Source of the DNA: Brevundimonas naejangsanensis DSM 23858
GTDB taxonomy: Bacteria; Pseudomonadota; Alphaproteobacteria; Caulobacterales; Caulobacteraceae
Assembly (NCBI RefSeq): GCF_000421705.1
Contig: NZ_ATXN01000008.1
Span: 62,001-126,000, forward strand
Length of the DNA: 64,000 bases
Reading direction: 5' to 3'
Part shown: in pieces, positions 53,086 through 63,028 of the stretch
How the letters are laid out: each line of letters starts with the position of its first letter
How positions within the stretch are numbered: the stretch's first letter is position 1
The notes under the pieces: generated by a model
Database searches by the model: none
Told to the model about the DNA's origin: nothing
Seen by the model: only the letters and a program-made list of their open reading frames with translations
Made by a program: the position numbers and the translations under genes

Positions 53086-54470
53086 GAGCGGTAGTCTCCG
53101 TTGATCTCAATGTAGCGCTTGGTCAGGTCGCAGGTCCAGACGGTAGCGGAGGCGCGCCCCGAGCCGACATGAACGGTGATGTCGATCTCGTCGTTCTTCA
53201 TATAGGCGCTCATGACCGCCTCGTCGTAGTCAGGCGACGGCGCGCCGTCGACGGCGGCGACGTGGGGACCGAAGCGGATGGCCAGACGGTCGCGGTCGAC
53301 CGCCTCCTCCGTCTTGCCCACAGCCATGACGATGCGGCCCCAGTTGGCGTCCTCGCCCGCGATGGCGGTCTTGACCAGCGGGCTGTCGGCGATCGACTTG
53401 GCCAGTTTGCGCGCCGAGGCGGGCGAAGCGGCGCCCTCGACCGTCACCTTGACGAACTTGGTCGCGCCCTCGCCGTCCTTGACCAGCTGGTGAGCCAGAT
53501 CGAGCATGACGGCGTCCAGCGCGGCCGAGAATTCCTTCAGGCGGCGGTCGCCGACGCGGCCGATGCGCGGCGCGCCGGACGCGCCCGTGGCGAACAGCAG
53601 GGCCGTGTCGTTGGTGGAGGTGTCGCCGTCTACGGTGACGCTGTTGAAGGTGGTGCGGACGTGCAGGTTCAGCAGGGCCTTCAGCACCGGCGGGGCGATG
53701 TCGGCGTCGGTGACGATGAAGGCCAGCATGGTCGCCATGTCCGGCGCGATCATGCCGGAGCCCTTGGCGACCCCGGCGATCTTCACCTTGACGCCCTCGA
53801 TCTCGCACTCGGCGTAGGAGCCCTTGGGGAAGGTGTCCGTGGTCATGATGCCCAGGCTGGCCCTGGCCCAGTTGTCGGCTTTCAGACCGGCCTGAACCTC
53901 GGGCAGGCGGGCGGTGATCTTCTTGTCGTCCAGCACCACGCCGATGACGCCGGTCGAGGCCAGCATGACGTCCCGCTGGCGGCAACCGAAGCGTTTGGCG
54001 AACTCCGACGCCGTGCGACGCGCCGCATCGGCGCCCGCCTTGCCGGTGAAGGCGTTGGCGCAGCCGGCGTTGACGATCAGCGCCCGAACCTCTTCGCCGC
54101 CCTTGTCGGCGTCCAGCTGGCGCTTGCACCAGTCGACGGGGGCCGAGCCGACCTTGTGCCGGGTGAAGACGCCCGCGCACGACGCGCCTTCGGGAAAGTG
54201 AAAGACCACCAGATCGTCGCGCTCATGCTTGTAGAAGCCCGCGCGCGCGGTCGCGATCTCGACCCCGCCGATCGGCGCGATGGCCGGAAAGGGCACGGCC
54301 AGCGGCGAAATCATCAGGCCCGGCTTGCCCGGCGCCGAGGCCTTGGACGGCGTCGAGCCGGCCGACTGGGCCGCGCGCTTTAGGGCCGACGCCAACGGGT
54401 CCAGCGCCTTTTCGATGGCGGTTTCGATCTTCTTGCCGGTCGAGGCGGACTTGGACGGCGGCTGGCTCAT
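53082..54470 (-). CDS. argJ: Bifunctional glutamate N-acetyltransferase / N-acetylglutamate synthase ArgJ
   Basis: ArgJ recycles the acetyl group from N-acetylornithine to glutamate in arginine synthesis. The self-cleaving precursor has the nucleophile T247 in AKGSGMIAPDMATML, the NAGCANAFTG motif near 134 and the C-terminal TCDLTKRYIEINGDYRS. The 462-residue chain is longer than usual: residues 1-52 form a Ser/Ala/Lys-rich segment before the usual start at MISPLAVPFP. The long start overlaps the ppiC stop by four bases, which supports it; ATG 54314 is the alternative. Confidence 0.94.
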   Translation of the reverse strand: MSQPPSKSASTGKKIETAIEKALDPLASALKRAAQSAGSTPSKASAPGKPGLMISPLAVPFPAIAPIGGVEIATARAGFYKHERDDLVVFHFPEGASCAGVFTRHKVGSAPVDWCKRQLDADKGGEEVRALIVNAGCANAFTGKAGADAARRTASEFAKRFGCRQRDVMLASTGVIGVVLDDKKITARLPEVQAGLKADNWARASLGIMTTDTFPKGSYAECEIEGVKVKIAGVAKGSGMIAPDMATMLAFIVTDADIAPPVLKALLNLHVRTTFNSVTVDGDTSTNDTALLFATGASGAPRIGRVGDRRLKEFSAALDAVMLDLAHQLVKDGEGATKFVKVTVEGAASPASARKLAKSIADSPLVKTAIAGEDANWGRIVMAVGKTEEAVDRDRLAIRFGPHVAAVDGAPSPDYDEAVMSAYMKNDEIDITVHVGSGRASATVWTCDLTKRYIEINGDYRS

Positions 54471-55399
54471 GGGGCGTTTCCGGCGGGGGGAGGAACGGTG
54501 ACTTTATCGACGGGCGCAGCGACGGCGACGGCGGGCGGCGGCGCCTTCGCGTCATTCAGGCTGATTTCGACCTCGGCCTTGCCGCGAAGTTGCTCCAGCA
54601 ACTGGCGCACGCCTTCATAGGTCAGATATCGGACAATCTGCGGCCGGGCCTGCTCCAGCGTCGGCGGCGTCTCGACGCGTCGGTCCTCGACCTTGAGCAC
54701 GGCCCAGCCGGTCTCGGTCTGGATCGGGCCGACGACCTGACCCGGCGTCTTGCCCTGCAGGGCCGTCGCATAGGCCCCCGGCAGAACGTCCAGCGTCGAA
54801 TAGCCCAGATCGCCGCCGGAATAGCGTGTGGCGTCGTCGATGGAGCGTTGAGCGGCTACGGCCTCGAACGCCGCCCCCTGCCCCAGCACGCCCAGAACGG
54901 CGTCGGCCTGCTCCTTGGTCGGCGCCAGGATCAGCCGCACGCGGACTTCTTCGGTGGCGCGCGCCAGACGCTGCTGCTCGGCGTAGAGGCGTTCGACCGC
55001 CTGTTCCGAAACAGCGCCGGAGACCACCTTTTCCACCAGCATGTCGCCCAGAATGCGTTCACGCACAGCCTGCAGGCGACGCTGGGCGGCCGGGCTGGAA
55101 TCCAGTCCGCGACGCTCGGCCTCGGCGGCCAGAAGCTTCTGATCCACCACCTCGTCCATCACCCGGCGGAACAGTTCGGAGGAGACATCGAGAGGATCGT
55201 CCTCGCCGATCAGCCCTTGCGCCACCGCCTCGCGCCGCACGTCCGAGGCCCAGACGGCGCGGTCGTTGACCTTGGCCACCACCCGGTCGTTCTTTTCCGG
55301 CGCAGCCTCGTCGCCGCCCCGCCCACAGGCGGCCACGCCCATCGCCAGCCCGACGGCGACGACCAGAAACAGGCTTGTGAGGGGACGCCGCGCTCGCAT
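54467..55399 (-). CDS. Parvulin-type peptidyl-prolyl isomerase lipoprotein
   Basis: A 310-residue exported PPIase of the SurA/PrsA type that helps fold secreted proteins. The lipobox GVAAC places the acylated Cys at 25. An N-terminal SurA-like helical domain (35-145) is followed by the parvulin domain (about 150-265, with FEAVAAQRSIDDATRYSGGDLGYSTLDVLPGAY and GPIQTETGWAVLKVEDRR), then a Pro/Ala/Val tail. It is divergent from secA by 276 bases, and argJ begins inside its stop. The pairing of an export chaperone with secA is fitting. Confidence 0.9.
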   Translation of the reverse strand: MRARRPLTSLFLVVAVGLAMGVAACGRGGDEAAPEKNDRVVAKVNDRAVWASDVRREAVAQGLIGEDDPLDVSSELFRRVMDEVVDQKLLAAEAERRGLDSSPAAQRRLQAVRERILGDMLVEKVVSGAVSEQAVERLYAEQQRLARATEEVRVRLILAPTKEQADAVLGVLGQGAAFEAVAAQRSIDDATRYSGGDLGYSTLDVLPGAYATALQGKTPGQVVGPIQTETGWAVLKVEDRRVETPPTLEQARPQIVRYLTYEGVRQLLEQLRGKAEVEISLNDAKAPPPAVAVAAPVDKVTVPPPAGNAP

Positions 55400-55484
55400 C
55401 GGACGCTCCGGGCAAGGGTCTGGGGACAGGTCGCCGGGGCGACCGTTCGCGCCTGCGCGGCGCCGCCTTAAAAAGGCCCTCGCG

Positions 55485-55513
55485 TTGACAGGGGTAAGGG
55501 CGGTGCTTAAGTC
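55485..55513 (+). promoter_or_regulatory. Candidate secA promoter
   Basis: TTGACA (55485-55490) is followed after 17 bases by TAAGTC within GCTTAAGTC, similar to the alphaproteobacterial -10. This gives a 5' leader of about 155 bases before the secA ATG, long enough for leader-level control. No other gene fits this promoter. Confidence 0.45.
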
Positions 55514-55675
55514 CCGCCTGCGCCCAAGTCGAGGGATTTTCGATCGTATGCGCGGCCCTTCGCGCGCCCTGACTGCAGGGAAGGCCTGGGGCTGGCGTGA
55601 TCGCGGCCTCCCGACCGGGCGAAACCTGTCTTTCTCAGAGCCTTCAGCCGCTCGACCGCCTGACCCGGATCGCCC

Positions 55676-58528
55676 ATGCTCGGCTTCGCCAAGAAACTTC
55701 TCGGTTCCTCCAACGACCGCAAGGTCAAGGCCTTCCAGGCCCAGGTCCAGAAGATCAACGCCCTTGAACCCAAGTTCGAGGCCTTCTCTGACGACGAACT
55801 GCGCATGATGACGCAGACCTTCCGGGATCGCGTCGAAGCCGGCGAAAGCCTGGACAAGCTGCAGAACGAGGCCTTCGCCGTCGTGCGCGAAGCCTCCAAG
55901 CGCGTGCTGGGCCAGCGTCAGTACGACGTGCAGATGGCCGGCGGCATGATCCTGCACGAAGGCGGCATCGCCGAGATGCGGACCGGCGAAGGCAAGACCC
56001 TGGTGGCCGTGGCCCCGGTCTATCTGAACGCCCTGGCGGGAAAAGGCGTCCACGTCGTCACCGTCAACGACTACCTGGCCCGGCGCGACGCCGAGACCAT
56101 GGGCAAGGTCTACCGCTTCCTGGGCCTTGAGGTCGGCGTCATCGTCAACGGCCTGTCGCAGGGTCAGCGCCAGATGGCCTATCAGGCCGACATCACCTAC
56201 GGCACCAACAACGAATTCGGCTTCGACTATCTGCGCGACAACCTGGTTTACGACCGTCGCGAGATGGTGCAGCGCGGCCACCACTTCGCCATCGTCGACG
56301 AAGTCGACTCCATCCTGATCGACGAGGCGCGCACGCCGCTGATCATCTCGGGCCCGACCGAAGACCGCTCGGACCTGTACAAGATCGTCGACGCCCTGGT
56401 GAAGGAACTGGTCAAGGACAAGGACACCTACGACCTCGACGAGAAGCAGCGCCAGGCCCTGCTGACCGAGCTGGGCTCGGAACGCATGGAGCAGGTGCTG
56501 GAGGAAGGCGGCCACTTCGCCGAGGACACCGTCGACCTGTACGACCCGGCCAATGTCAGCCTGGTCCACCACGTCAACCAGGCCCTGCGCGCCAACACCC
56601 TTTATCAGCGCGACAAGGACTACATCATCAAGGACGGCGAGATCGTCCTGATCGACGAATTCACCGGCCGCATGATGACGGGCCGTCGTCTGTCCGAAGG
56701 TCTTCACCAGGCCATCGAGGCCAAGGAAGACGTCAAGATCATGCCCGAGAACCAGACCCTGGCCTCGGTAACCATCCAGAACTACTTCCGCCTCTACGAA
56801 AAGCTGTCCGGCATGACCGGCACCGCCGCGACCGAGGCCCAGGAATTCCTCGACATCTACAAGATGGACGTCCTGGAAGTGCCGACCAACCGTCCGATCC
56901 TGCGCAAGGACTACGACGACGAGGTCTACCGCACCTTCGCCGAGAAGAACCGCGCCATCGCCGCCCAGATCGCCGACTGCTATGTCCGCGGCCAGCCGAT
57001 CCTGGTCGGCACGGTGTCGATCGAGAAGTCCGAAGAACTGTCCGACCTGCTGAAAACCTACGACTATCAGGTCGAGGTTTCGCGCAAGGTGAAGCCCGAA
57101 TACGAAGGCCGCGAGAAGGAAGCCCAGAAGGTCGGCGACCTGGCCTATGATGTCGAATACGTCACCGGCCGCGGCATCCCGCACAACGTCCTGAACGCGC
57201 GCCAGCACGAGCAGGAAGCCTACATCGTCGCTGAAGCGGGCCTGCCGCACGCGGTGACCATCGCCACCAACATGGCCGGCCGCGGCACCGACATCCAGCT
57301 GGGCGGCAACCTGGACATGCGTATCCAGCGCTGGGTTCAGGAACAGCGCAACATGGCGATGGAGGTCCCGCCCGAGGCGCTGGCCGACAAGGAAACCGAG
57401 TTCAAGGCCGAGATCGCCGCCGCCCGGGAAAAGGCCCTGCTCGCCGGGGGCCTGTTCGTCCTGGGCACCGAGCGCCACGAAAGCCGCCGCATCGACAACC
57501 AGCTGCGCGGCCGGACCGGCCGTCAGGGCGACCCCGGCACCTCGAAATTCTACCTGTCGTGTGAAGACGACCTGCTGCGCATCTTCGCCGGCGACCGCCT
57601 GGACGCCATCATGCGCCAGTTCGGCGTGGCCGAGGGCGAGGCCATCAGCCACCCCTGGCTGAACCGCGCCGTCGAGACGGCCCAGAAGCGCGTCGAAGCC
57701 CGCAACTACGACATGCGCAAGAACGTGCTGAAGTACGACGACGTCGTGAACGATCAGCGCAAGGCCGTGTTCGAACAGCGCCAGGAGTTCATGGACTCCA
57801 CCGACCTGTCGGAACTGGTCGCCGATTTCCGCAGCGACGTGATCAACGACCTGGTCGAACGCTATATGCCGCCCAAGGCCTATGCCGAGCAGTGGGACAT
57901 CGACGGCCTGGACGAAAAGGTCCGCTCGACGCTGGGCCTGGAACTGCCCCTGCATGACTGGGCCGCCGAAGAAGGCGTCTCGAACGAAGAGATCGAAGAG
58001 CGCATCACCGTCGCCGCCGACGCCCGCGCCGCCGAGCGTCTGGAACTGATCGGCGCCGATCAGACGCGCGGCCTCGAAAAGCAGTTCATGCTGCAGATGA
58101 TCGACATGCAGTGGCGCGAGCACCTAGTCCATCTGGATCACCTGCGCGGCGTCATCGGCCTGCGCGGTTACGGCCAGCGCGACCCGCTGAACGAATACAA
58201 GACCGAAGCCTTCAACCTGTTCGAGACGCTGCTGCACGACCTGCGCCACAACGTCACGCGCTGGCTGATGACGGTCGAGTTCCAGTTCCAGGCGCCGCCG
58301 CCGATGGAAATGCCCGAGTTCCAGGAAATCCACCTGAATCCCGGCACCGGCGAGAACGAGATGGCCAACCCTATGGCCCAGAACCCGGAAGGCATGCTGA
58401 CCGGCGATGATCGTTCGAAACTGCCGGTCGAGGCCCTGCCCGCCGACTGGGAGCGCACCAGCCGCAACGCCGACTGCCCCTGCGGCTCGGGCCGCAAGTT
58501 CAAGCACTGCCACGGCAGCTTGATTTAA
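55676..58528 (+). CDS. secA: Preprotein translocase ATPase SecA
   Basis: SecA drives unfolded preproteins through SecYEG by ATP hydrolysis. At 950 residues it has the Walker A GEGKT at 104-108 ([18 protein letters not shown]), [19 protein letters not shown], the preprotein cross-linking domain, the second nucleotide-binding domain ([31 protein letters not shown]) and the C-terminal zinc site C934, C936, C945, H946 that binds SecB. The long leader and divergent PPIase are upstream; a repeat element and terminator follow. Confidence 0.98.
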   Translation: MLGFAKKLLGSSNDRKVKAFQAQVQKINALEPKFEAFSDDELRMMTQTFRDRVEAGESLDKLQNEAFAVVREASKRVLGQRQYDVQMAGGMILHEGGIAEMRTGEGKTLVAVAPVYLNALAGKGVHVVTVNDYLARRDAETMGKVYRFLGLEVGVIVNGLSQGQRQMAYQADITYGTNNEFGFDYLRDNLVYDRREMVQRGHHFAIVDEVDSILIDEARTPLIISGPTEDRSDLYKIVDALVKELVKDKDTYDLDEKQRQALLTELGSERMEQVLEEGGHFAEDTVDLYDPANVSLVHHVNQALRANTLYQRDKDYIIKDGEIVLIDEFTGRMMTGRRLSEGLHQAIEAKEDVKIMPENQTLASVTIQNYFRLYEKLSGMTGTAATEAQEFLDIYKMDVLEVPTNRPILRKDYDDEVYRTFAEKNRAIAAQIADCYVRGQPILVGTVSIEKSEELSDLLKTYDYQVEVSRKVKPEYEGREKEAQKVGDLAYDVEYVTGRGIPHNVLNARQHEQEAYIVAEAGLPHAVTIATNMAGRGTDIQLGGNLDMRIQRWVQEQRNMAMEVPPEALADKETEFKAEIAAAREKALLAGGLFVLGTERHESRRIDNQLRGRTGRQGDPGTSKFYLSCEDDLLRIFAGDRLDAIMRQFGVAEGEAISHPWLNRAVETAQKRVEARNYDMRKNVLKYDDVVNDQRKAVFEQRQEFMDSTDLSELVADFRSDVINDLVERYMPPKAYAEQWDIDGLDEKVRSTLGLELPLHDWAAEEGVSNEEIEERITVAADARAAERLELIGADQTRGLEKQFMLQMIDMQWREHLVHLDHLRGVIGLRGYGQRDPLNEYKTEAFNLFETLLHDLRHNVTRWLMTVEFQFQAPPPMEMPEFQEIHLNPGTGENEMANPMAQNPEGMLTGDDRSKLPVEALPADWERTSRNADCPCGSGRKFKHCHGSLI

Positions 58529-58548
58529 GGGCGCGCTGACGCGCGCGG

Positions 58549-58585
58549 CGCTACGCTCGCGCCGCGGTCGCTCGCTGCTTGAGCG
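58549..58585 (+). repeat. Post-stop structured repeat, copy 3 (after secA)
   Basis: It begins CGCTA and ends GCTGCTTGAGCG like copies 1 and 2, with an outer CGCT/AGCG stem and a diverged GC-rich core (CCGCGG). It lies 20 bases past the secA stop and before the terminator at 58605-58637. Confidence 0.7.
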
Positions 58586-58604
58586 CCGAAGACTGAGTTG
58601 AGAG

Positions 58605-58637
58605 AGGCGGGTTCGCGCAGGCGGCCCGCCTTTTTCT
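58605..58637 (+). terminator. Intrinsic terminator of secA
   Basis: GGCGGG (58606-58611) pairs with CCCGCC (58625-58630) across a 13-base loop, followed by TTTTTCTTT. Confidence 0.8.
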
Positions 58638-58679
58638 TTGGCCGGTGACGCGGCCCGTCATGCGCGTTAGCCTGCCCTC

Positions 58680-59843
58680 ATGAACTACAAGCCCCTGTTC
58701 TCGCGCGCGCTCGGTCTTGATCCCGAGCGCCTGCATTTCGCCGCCCACAGCCACCACCTGTGGCCTGACGCCAGTTTCGACGGCCAGGTCCGGGCCTGGG
58801 CCGAGGCCAACCGTTTCGCCGATCGCAAATGGGACCTGATCTTCGGCGAGGTCATCCCCGAGGCTCAGGGACACGTCGCGCGCGAGCTAAGCCTGCCCTC
58901 TCGCGACAGCCTGATTTTCGCACCAAACACCCATGAGATCCTGCTGCGCATCGTCTCAGCGGTCGACAAGGCGCCCGTGCGCATCCTGGCCACCGACGGC
59001 GAGTTCCACTCCTTCCGCCGCCAGTCGGAACGCTGGGAAGAGGCCGGTCAGGCCGTCGTCACCCGCGTGCCCCTGGCCCCGTTCGAGACATTCGCCGAGC
59101 GGTTCGTCGCGGCGGCGCAGGCGGGCGGGCACGACCTGATCTTCGTCAGCCAGGTCTTCTTCCGTACCGGCGGCCTGTTCGATCGCATCGCCGAACTGGC
59201 GGAACTGGCCGACCCGGCGGGGCCGTGGGTCGTCGTGGACGGCTATCACGGCTTCATGGCGACGCCGACCGACCTGTCGACTGTGGCGGACAAGATCTTC
59301 TATCTGGCGGGCGGCTATAAGTACGCCATGGCGGGTGAAGGCGCCTGCTTCCTGCACGCCCCGCCCGGCTTCGGGCCGCGCCCCGTCGTGACCGGCTGGT
59401 TCGCCGAGTTCGGCCATCTGGAAGGCCCGCCCGGCGGGGTTCAGTACCGCACCGACGGCGGCCGGTTCTGGGGCGCCACCTTCGACGCCAGCGCACTTTA
59501 CCGTTTCAACGCCGTGCGTGAGATGCTGGATCAGCATGGTCTGACCACAGCGATGATCGCCGACCACGCGCGCGGCCTTCAGGCGCGGTTCCAGGCGGCG
59601 ATTGAAGGCGGAGAAGCGGGCGGCCTGTCACAGGCCGACATCCTGAACCCGGTCGACGGCGATGCTCCCCGCGCCCGCTTCCTGGCCCTTCGCCACGCCG
59701 ACGCTCCGCGCTGGAAGACGGCCCTGCAGGAGATGAACGTCATCGCTGATGTGCGCGACGACGTCATCCGCTTCGGCTTCAGCATGTATCAGAGCGAGGA
59801 AGACGTGGAGCGGCTGATCCACGCCTGCGCCCGGCTGGACTAA
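58680..59843 (+). CDS. PLP-dependent enzyme, aminotransferase class V fold (kynureninase-like)
   Basis: A 387-residue fold-type I PLP enzyme. The PLP lysine is K214 in FYLAGGYKYAMAGEGACFLH, preceded by the D187-G-Y-H190 motif that holds the pyridine nitrogen and ring. The N-terminal HFAAHSHHLWPD and LIFGEVIPEAQGHVAREL resemble kynureninase-like proteins, but clear kynureninase landmarks are not secure and no tryptophan catabolic genes adjoin, so the reaction is unknown. It has its own start after the secA terminator and ends three bases from the convergent gene. Confidence 0.88.
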   Translation: MNYKPLFSRALGLDPERLHFAAHSHHLWPDASFDGQVRAWAEANRFADRKWDLIFGEVIPEAQGHVARELSLPSRDSLIFAPNTHEILLRIVSAVDKAPVRILATDGEFHSFRRQSERWEEAGQAVVTRVPLAPFETFAERFVAAAQAGGHDLIFVSQVFFRTGGLFDRIAELAELADPAGPWVVVDGYHGFMATPTDLSTVADKIFYLAGGYKYAMAGEGACFLHAPPGFGPRPVVTGWFAEFGHLEGPPGGVQYRTDGGRFWGATFDASALYRFNAVREMLDQHGLTTAMIADHARGLQARFQAAIEGGEAGGLSQADILNPVDGDAPRARFLALRHADAPRWKTALQEMNVIADVRDDVIRFGFSMYQSEEDVERLIHACARLD

Positions 59844-59846
59844 ATC

Positions 59847-60656
59847 TTAGAAGAACAGGCTGTCGGCGTCGCGGCGAGCCTCGGGCGGATCGGTACGGCG
59901 CGGTTGACGCTCGCGGCGGGGCGCCGCAGCTGAGGCAGGCGGCGTCGCCCGCGCGGCCGGTGCGGAAGTCGACGGCGCCGGATCGCCCGGCAGTCGTGGC
60001 GTCGGGGTCGCGCGTGGGGTCGGCGCGGCGGCTGCTGGCGGCGGGGGCGCGCTCGCCTCGGCTTTCGGCGGCGGGCCCAGCGTCGGATATTTCGGTGCAG
60101 GCGGCAGGCGCGGGCGGCGCGCGGGCGGCGGCGCAGCCGGGGCGGTCAGCACGGCTTCCGCGTCAGGCGACGAGGCCTCAAGCGCCTGACGCGCCTGTGT
60201 TCGCGCGCGGGGACTGTCGCACCGGCACAGAACCAGATCCTCGCCCTCGCGCCACAGGATCAGCGGTCGGCGCGGCGGCTCGGCCCAGCGTTGGGCCAGG
60301 CGAGCCAGATCCTTCTCCAGCGCCTCATCGGCGCCGGCCGGGATGGCGCGGACCTCATGCCCCTGCGCCTCCCATAGCGGCGCCGTCTGCGCCAGCCAGT
60401 CCCGCCCCGCGCCGTCCGGGTCGTAGACATAGACGGATGTCAGGCCGAAGGCCGCCGGACCCGCCGCCTGCTCCAGCCGCGCCTCCAGCCCTTCAGGCGG
60501 CGTCAGGCGTTGAAGATCGTGCCGCGCCACGCCCAGCCACCAGGCCGCCAGAACCACGCCGAGCAACAGCAGACCCAGCACGACGCCGATCAGCGTCCCG
60601 AGCAGCAGGCGCGGCCAGTCCGTATGAGAGGATGGGTTCAGGGCGGCGGAGGTCAT
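59847..60656 (-). CDS. Membrane-anchored protein with Pro/Ala/Arg-rich tail
   Basis: A 269-residue protein with one membrane helix (about 17-43, LLLGTLIGVVLGLLLLGVVLAAWW), a globular part of about 120 residues with no recognised family (LTSVYVYDPDGAGRDWLAQTAP, ILWREGEDLVLCRCDSPRARTQ) and a long low-complexity C terminus (about 175-269) rich in Pro, Ala and Arg, ending in SLFF. Function unknown. The ATG at 60656 was preferred to an upstream in-frame TTG. It starts 34 bases downstream of the alpha/beta hydrolase gene. Confidence 0.65.
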   Translation of the reverse strand: MTSAALNPSSHTDWPRLLLGTLIGVVLGLLLLGVVLAAWWLGVARHDLQRLTPPEGLEARLEQAAGPAAFGLTSVYVYDPDGAGRDWLAQTAPLWEAQGHEVRAIPAGADEALEKDLARLAQRWAEPPRRPLILWREGEDLVLCRCDSPRARTQARQALEASSPDAEAVLTAPAAPPPARRPRLPPAPKYPTLGPPPKAEASAPPPPAAAAPTPRATPTPRLPGDPAPSTSAPAARATPPASAAAPRRERQPRRTDPPEARRDADSLFF

Positions 60657-60690
60657 CGCCGCCAAGGCCTAGCACCGAATGGCGCGGCTG

Positions 60691-61578
60691 TCAGACCGCC
60701 AGATCCAGCAGGGCGTCGCGCGTCAGCTCGACATGGGTCATGGGGAACAGGTGGCCGCCGCCCGCCACGGTCTCGACCTCGACATTCGGGCGGCGCGACG
60801 ACGGCGCGACGGCGCACAAGGCCCCTGTCTCAGCCTTGAGAATCCGCACGGCGCCCGGATAGCTCGCCAGAGCCCGCCAGGGATCGTGCGCCTGTGCGGC
60901 GTAGTTGGACGCCTCCCAGGCCGGAGCGCAGGCCAGCTCCAGCCCGCGATCCGTCTCGACGAGACCGTCGGCCAGATAGTCGGCCAGCATCATGTCCGGC
61001 CAGCCCTTGAAAGCGCCGCGTCCGCGATAGGCGCTCATCGCCTGTTCACGGCTGTCGAACAGGGCCCGGCGGCGCAGGGTGTTGGCGACGATGGGAAAGC
61101 GCTGGGACAGCAGGCCGGCGAGCGGCAGGTTCATCGCCCACACCATCTCGCGACGCCAGACGACAGGATCGAGCAGCAACAGACGCGAGACCCGATCCGG
61201 GCGCTCGGCGGCGGCCATCAGGCCGCTGGTCCCGCCGATGGAATGGCCGGCCAGGGCGACGGGCGGGCCGTCGATCGCCTCCAGAAGGCAGATCAGGTCG
61301 TCGCGATGATCCTTCCAACTGCGGCGGCCGTCGGGAAGGGCGGGCAGACGCGTCCGGCCGTGACCGCGCAGATCCGGCGCCCAGATGCGCAGCGCGCCCG
61401 ACAGCGGCTGTAGCAGGGAGCGGTATGTCAGGGCGTTGAAGCCGTTGGCGTGGACGAAGATCAGGTCGACCGGCCGCTTGGGATCGCCGAAGTCCAGCAC
61501 GGCCATGTCGCCCGCGCCCCAGCGATTGTCGATCGGCACGCTGATCCGGCGCGGCGCCGACAGGGCCAGGGCGTCCAT
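60691..61578 (-). CDS. Alpha/beta hydrolase
   Basis: A 295-residue alpha/beta hydrolase. The oxyanion motif HANGFN is near 43-48, the nucleophile Ser is in LAGHSIGGTSG near 109, the acid is probably the Asp near LLLLDPVVW, and the catalytic His is in AGGGHLFPMTHVE near the C terminus. The substrate is unknown; the H-A-N-G form of the oxyanion loop is common in esterases and epoxide hydrolase-like proteins. The start is five bases after the zur stop, so it is probably co-transcribed with this regulator. Confidence 0.87.
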   Translation of the reverse strand: MDALALSAPRRISVPIDNRWGAGDMAVLDFGDPKRPVDLIFVHANGFNALTYRSLLQPLSGALRIWAPDLRGHGRTRLPALPDGRRSWKDHRDDLICLLEAIDGPPVALAGHSIGGTSGLMAAAERPDRVSRLLLLDPVVWRREMVWAMNLPLAGLLSQRFPIVANTLRRRALFDSREQAMSAYRGRGAFKGWPDMMLADYLADGLVETDRGLELACAPAWEASNYAAQAHDPWRALASYPGAVRILKAETGALCAVAPSSRRPNVEVETVAGGGHLFPMTHVELTRDALLDLAV

Positions 61579-61583
61579 CGAGT

Positions 61584-62078
61584 TCAGGCCGCCACGCGGC
61601 AGGCGCCGCACCGGCCGTGGCCTTCGATCGTGGTGCGCTCGATCGCATAGCCCGCCTTCGCGGCCGCTTGGGCGATCACATCGGCGCCGGGGACCGCCAC
61701 CTCTTCGGTGGCGCCGCAGCAGTCGCAGATCAGGAAGGCCGCCGCATGGCCGCCTGGCGCGCAGGCGTCGGCCGTGCAGGCGACGTAGGCGCTGATGGAG
61801 GCGATGCGGTGGGCCAGACCTCGCTTCTCAAGGAACTCAAGGGCGCGATAGACGGTCGGCGGCTTGGCCGCCTGACCATCGACGCCATAGCGGGCGATCA
61901 GGTCATAGGCCTTGACCGGCTCGGCGGCCGACAGCAGCAGTTCAAGCACGCGGCGGCGCGGGGCGGTCATACGGTCGCCATCGGCCGAAAACCGCGCCTC
62001 GACGGCGGCGATCGCCCGTTCGACCTCGGCGGCGCCGGGTCGGCTGTCGATATGATCATGATCGCAGGCGTCGCCCAT
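61584..62078 (-). CDS. zur: Fur family regulator, Zur-like (zinc)
   Basis: A 164-residue Fur-family DNA-binding repressor. The winged-helix domain is at about 25-95 (TAPRRRVLELLLSAAEPVKAYDLIARY, KPPTVYRALEFLEKRGLAHRI). The dimerisation domain carries the structural zinc pairs FLICDCCGATEE and GHGRCGACR, with ACTADACAPGGHAA nearby. The His-rich N terminus (CDHDHIDS) and CDCCG favour Zur over Fur. It is divergent from sapC (152-base spacer); I could not identify a zinc box with confidence. The alpha/beta hydrolase follows. Confidence 0.85.
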   Translation of the reverse strand: MGDACDHDHIDSRPGAAEVERAIAAVEARFSADGDRMTAPRRRVLELLLSAAEPVKAYDLIARYGVDGQAAKPPTVYRALEFLEKRGLAHRIASISAYVACTADACAPGGHAAAFLICDCCGATEEVAVPGADVIAQAAAKAGYAIERTTIEGHGRCGACRVAA

Positions 62079-62230
62079 GAGCTAAGAGCTAGGGGGTCCG
62101 GAGCCGCGCCGCAACCGGGACCGCGCGCCGCAGGCTCGATCGGGGCTCATTGTGGCCAAACAGCGGCGTTTGCGGCGGCCCCGGCCTTGGGCTAGAAGAA
62201 CCGTCCTTTCTGTTCAGAAGACCCTATTTC

Positions 62231-63019
62231 ATGACCGACGCGACCCAAGCGAACAGCCCCCTGTCGGGCACTGTCCTGTTCTATTCCCAGCCCGAGCCGC
62301 TGTCGGCTGACGTGCACGGCAAGCTGGGCGTGACGCCCGCGGACAAGCCCTACGCCTTCGTGGCCCAGACCCACGTCGTGCCGCTGACGGTGACGGAGTT
62401 CGCCCCGGCCGCCCTGTCCTATCCGATCATCTTCGTCGGCGACGCCAAGCAGCCGGTCGCCGCCATGGGCCTGAACCAAGCCGAGAACCTGTTCATCGAG
62501 AACGGCGACTTCCGCCCCGACGCCTATATCCCGGCCTATGTCCGCCGCTACCCCTTCGTCTTCGCCAATGACGAAGAGCAGAAGCGCATGGTGCTGTGCA
62601 TCGACCGCGCCGCCCCCTTTGTGGTCGAAGGCGGCGAGACGCCCCTGTTCGAAAACGGCCAGCCCAGCGGCTACGTTAACTTCGGCATGGAGTTCTGCAA
62701 CAACTTCGAGCAGGAGCGCGCACGCACCGAGTCCTTCGTCAACCTGCTCAAGGAACTGGACCTGTTCGAGGTGCGTGAAGCCACCTTCACCCCGCGCAAC
62801 GCCGACGGCTCGGCCGGCGCGCCGCAAAAGATCGCCGAATACTTCGCCGTGTCGGAAGACAAGCTGAAGGCCCTGCCGGTCGAGAAGCTGGCCGAACTGC
62901 GCGACAACGGCGCCCTGGGCCAGATCTACGCCCATCTGGTGTCGCTGCTGGGCTGGGACCGTCTGATCGCCATGGCCCTAACCCGCTCCGCCTCGCAGCC
63001 GGCCGCCGCCAACGCTTGA
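62231..63019 (+). CDS. SapC family protein
   Basis: A 262-residue protein of the SapC family (named after a Campylobacter S-layer gene cluster); the function is not established. The family motifs are FAPAALSYPIIFVGD near 58-73, LNQAENLFIENGDFRPDAYIPAYVRRYPFVF near 83-113 and LCIDRAAPFV near 124. No signal peptide is seen. The ATG at 62231 fits the family start; an upstream in-frame ATG adds 27 unlikely residues. The gene is followed by two tandem repeat units and a strong terminator. Confidence 0.87.
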   Translation: MTDATQANSPLSGTVLFYSQPEPLSADVHGKLGVTPADKPYAFVAQTHVVPLTVTEFAPAALSYPIIFVGDAKQPVAAMGLNQAENLFIENGDFRPDAYIPAYVRRYPFVFANDEEQKRMVLCIDRAAPFVVEGGETPLFENGQPSGYVNFGMEFCNNFEQERARTESFVNLLKELDLFEVREATFTPRNADGSAGAPQKIAEYFAVSEDKLKALPVEKLAELRDNGALGQIYAHLVSLLGWDRLIAMALTRSASQPAAANA

Positions 63020-63028
63020 TCTAAGTGG

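Noticed and set aside
54467..58123. A 1218-codon open frame on the minus strand through the whole of secA
   Set aside because: It is the antisense of secA in high-GC sequence. Only its last 310 codons (ppiC, from 55399) have real protein features.
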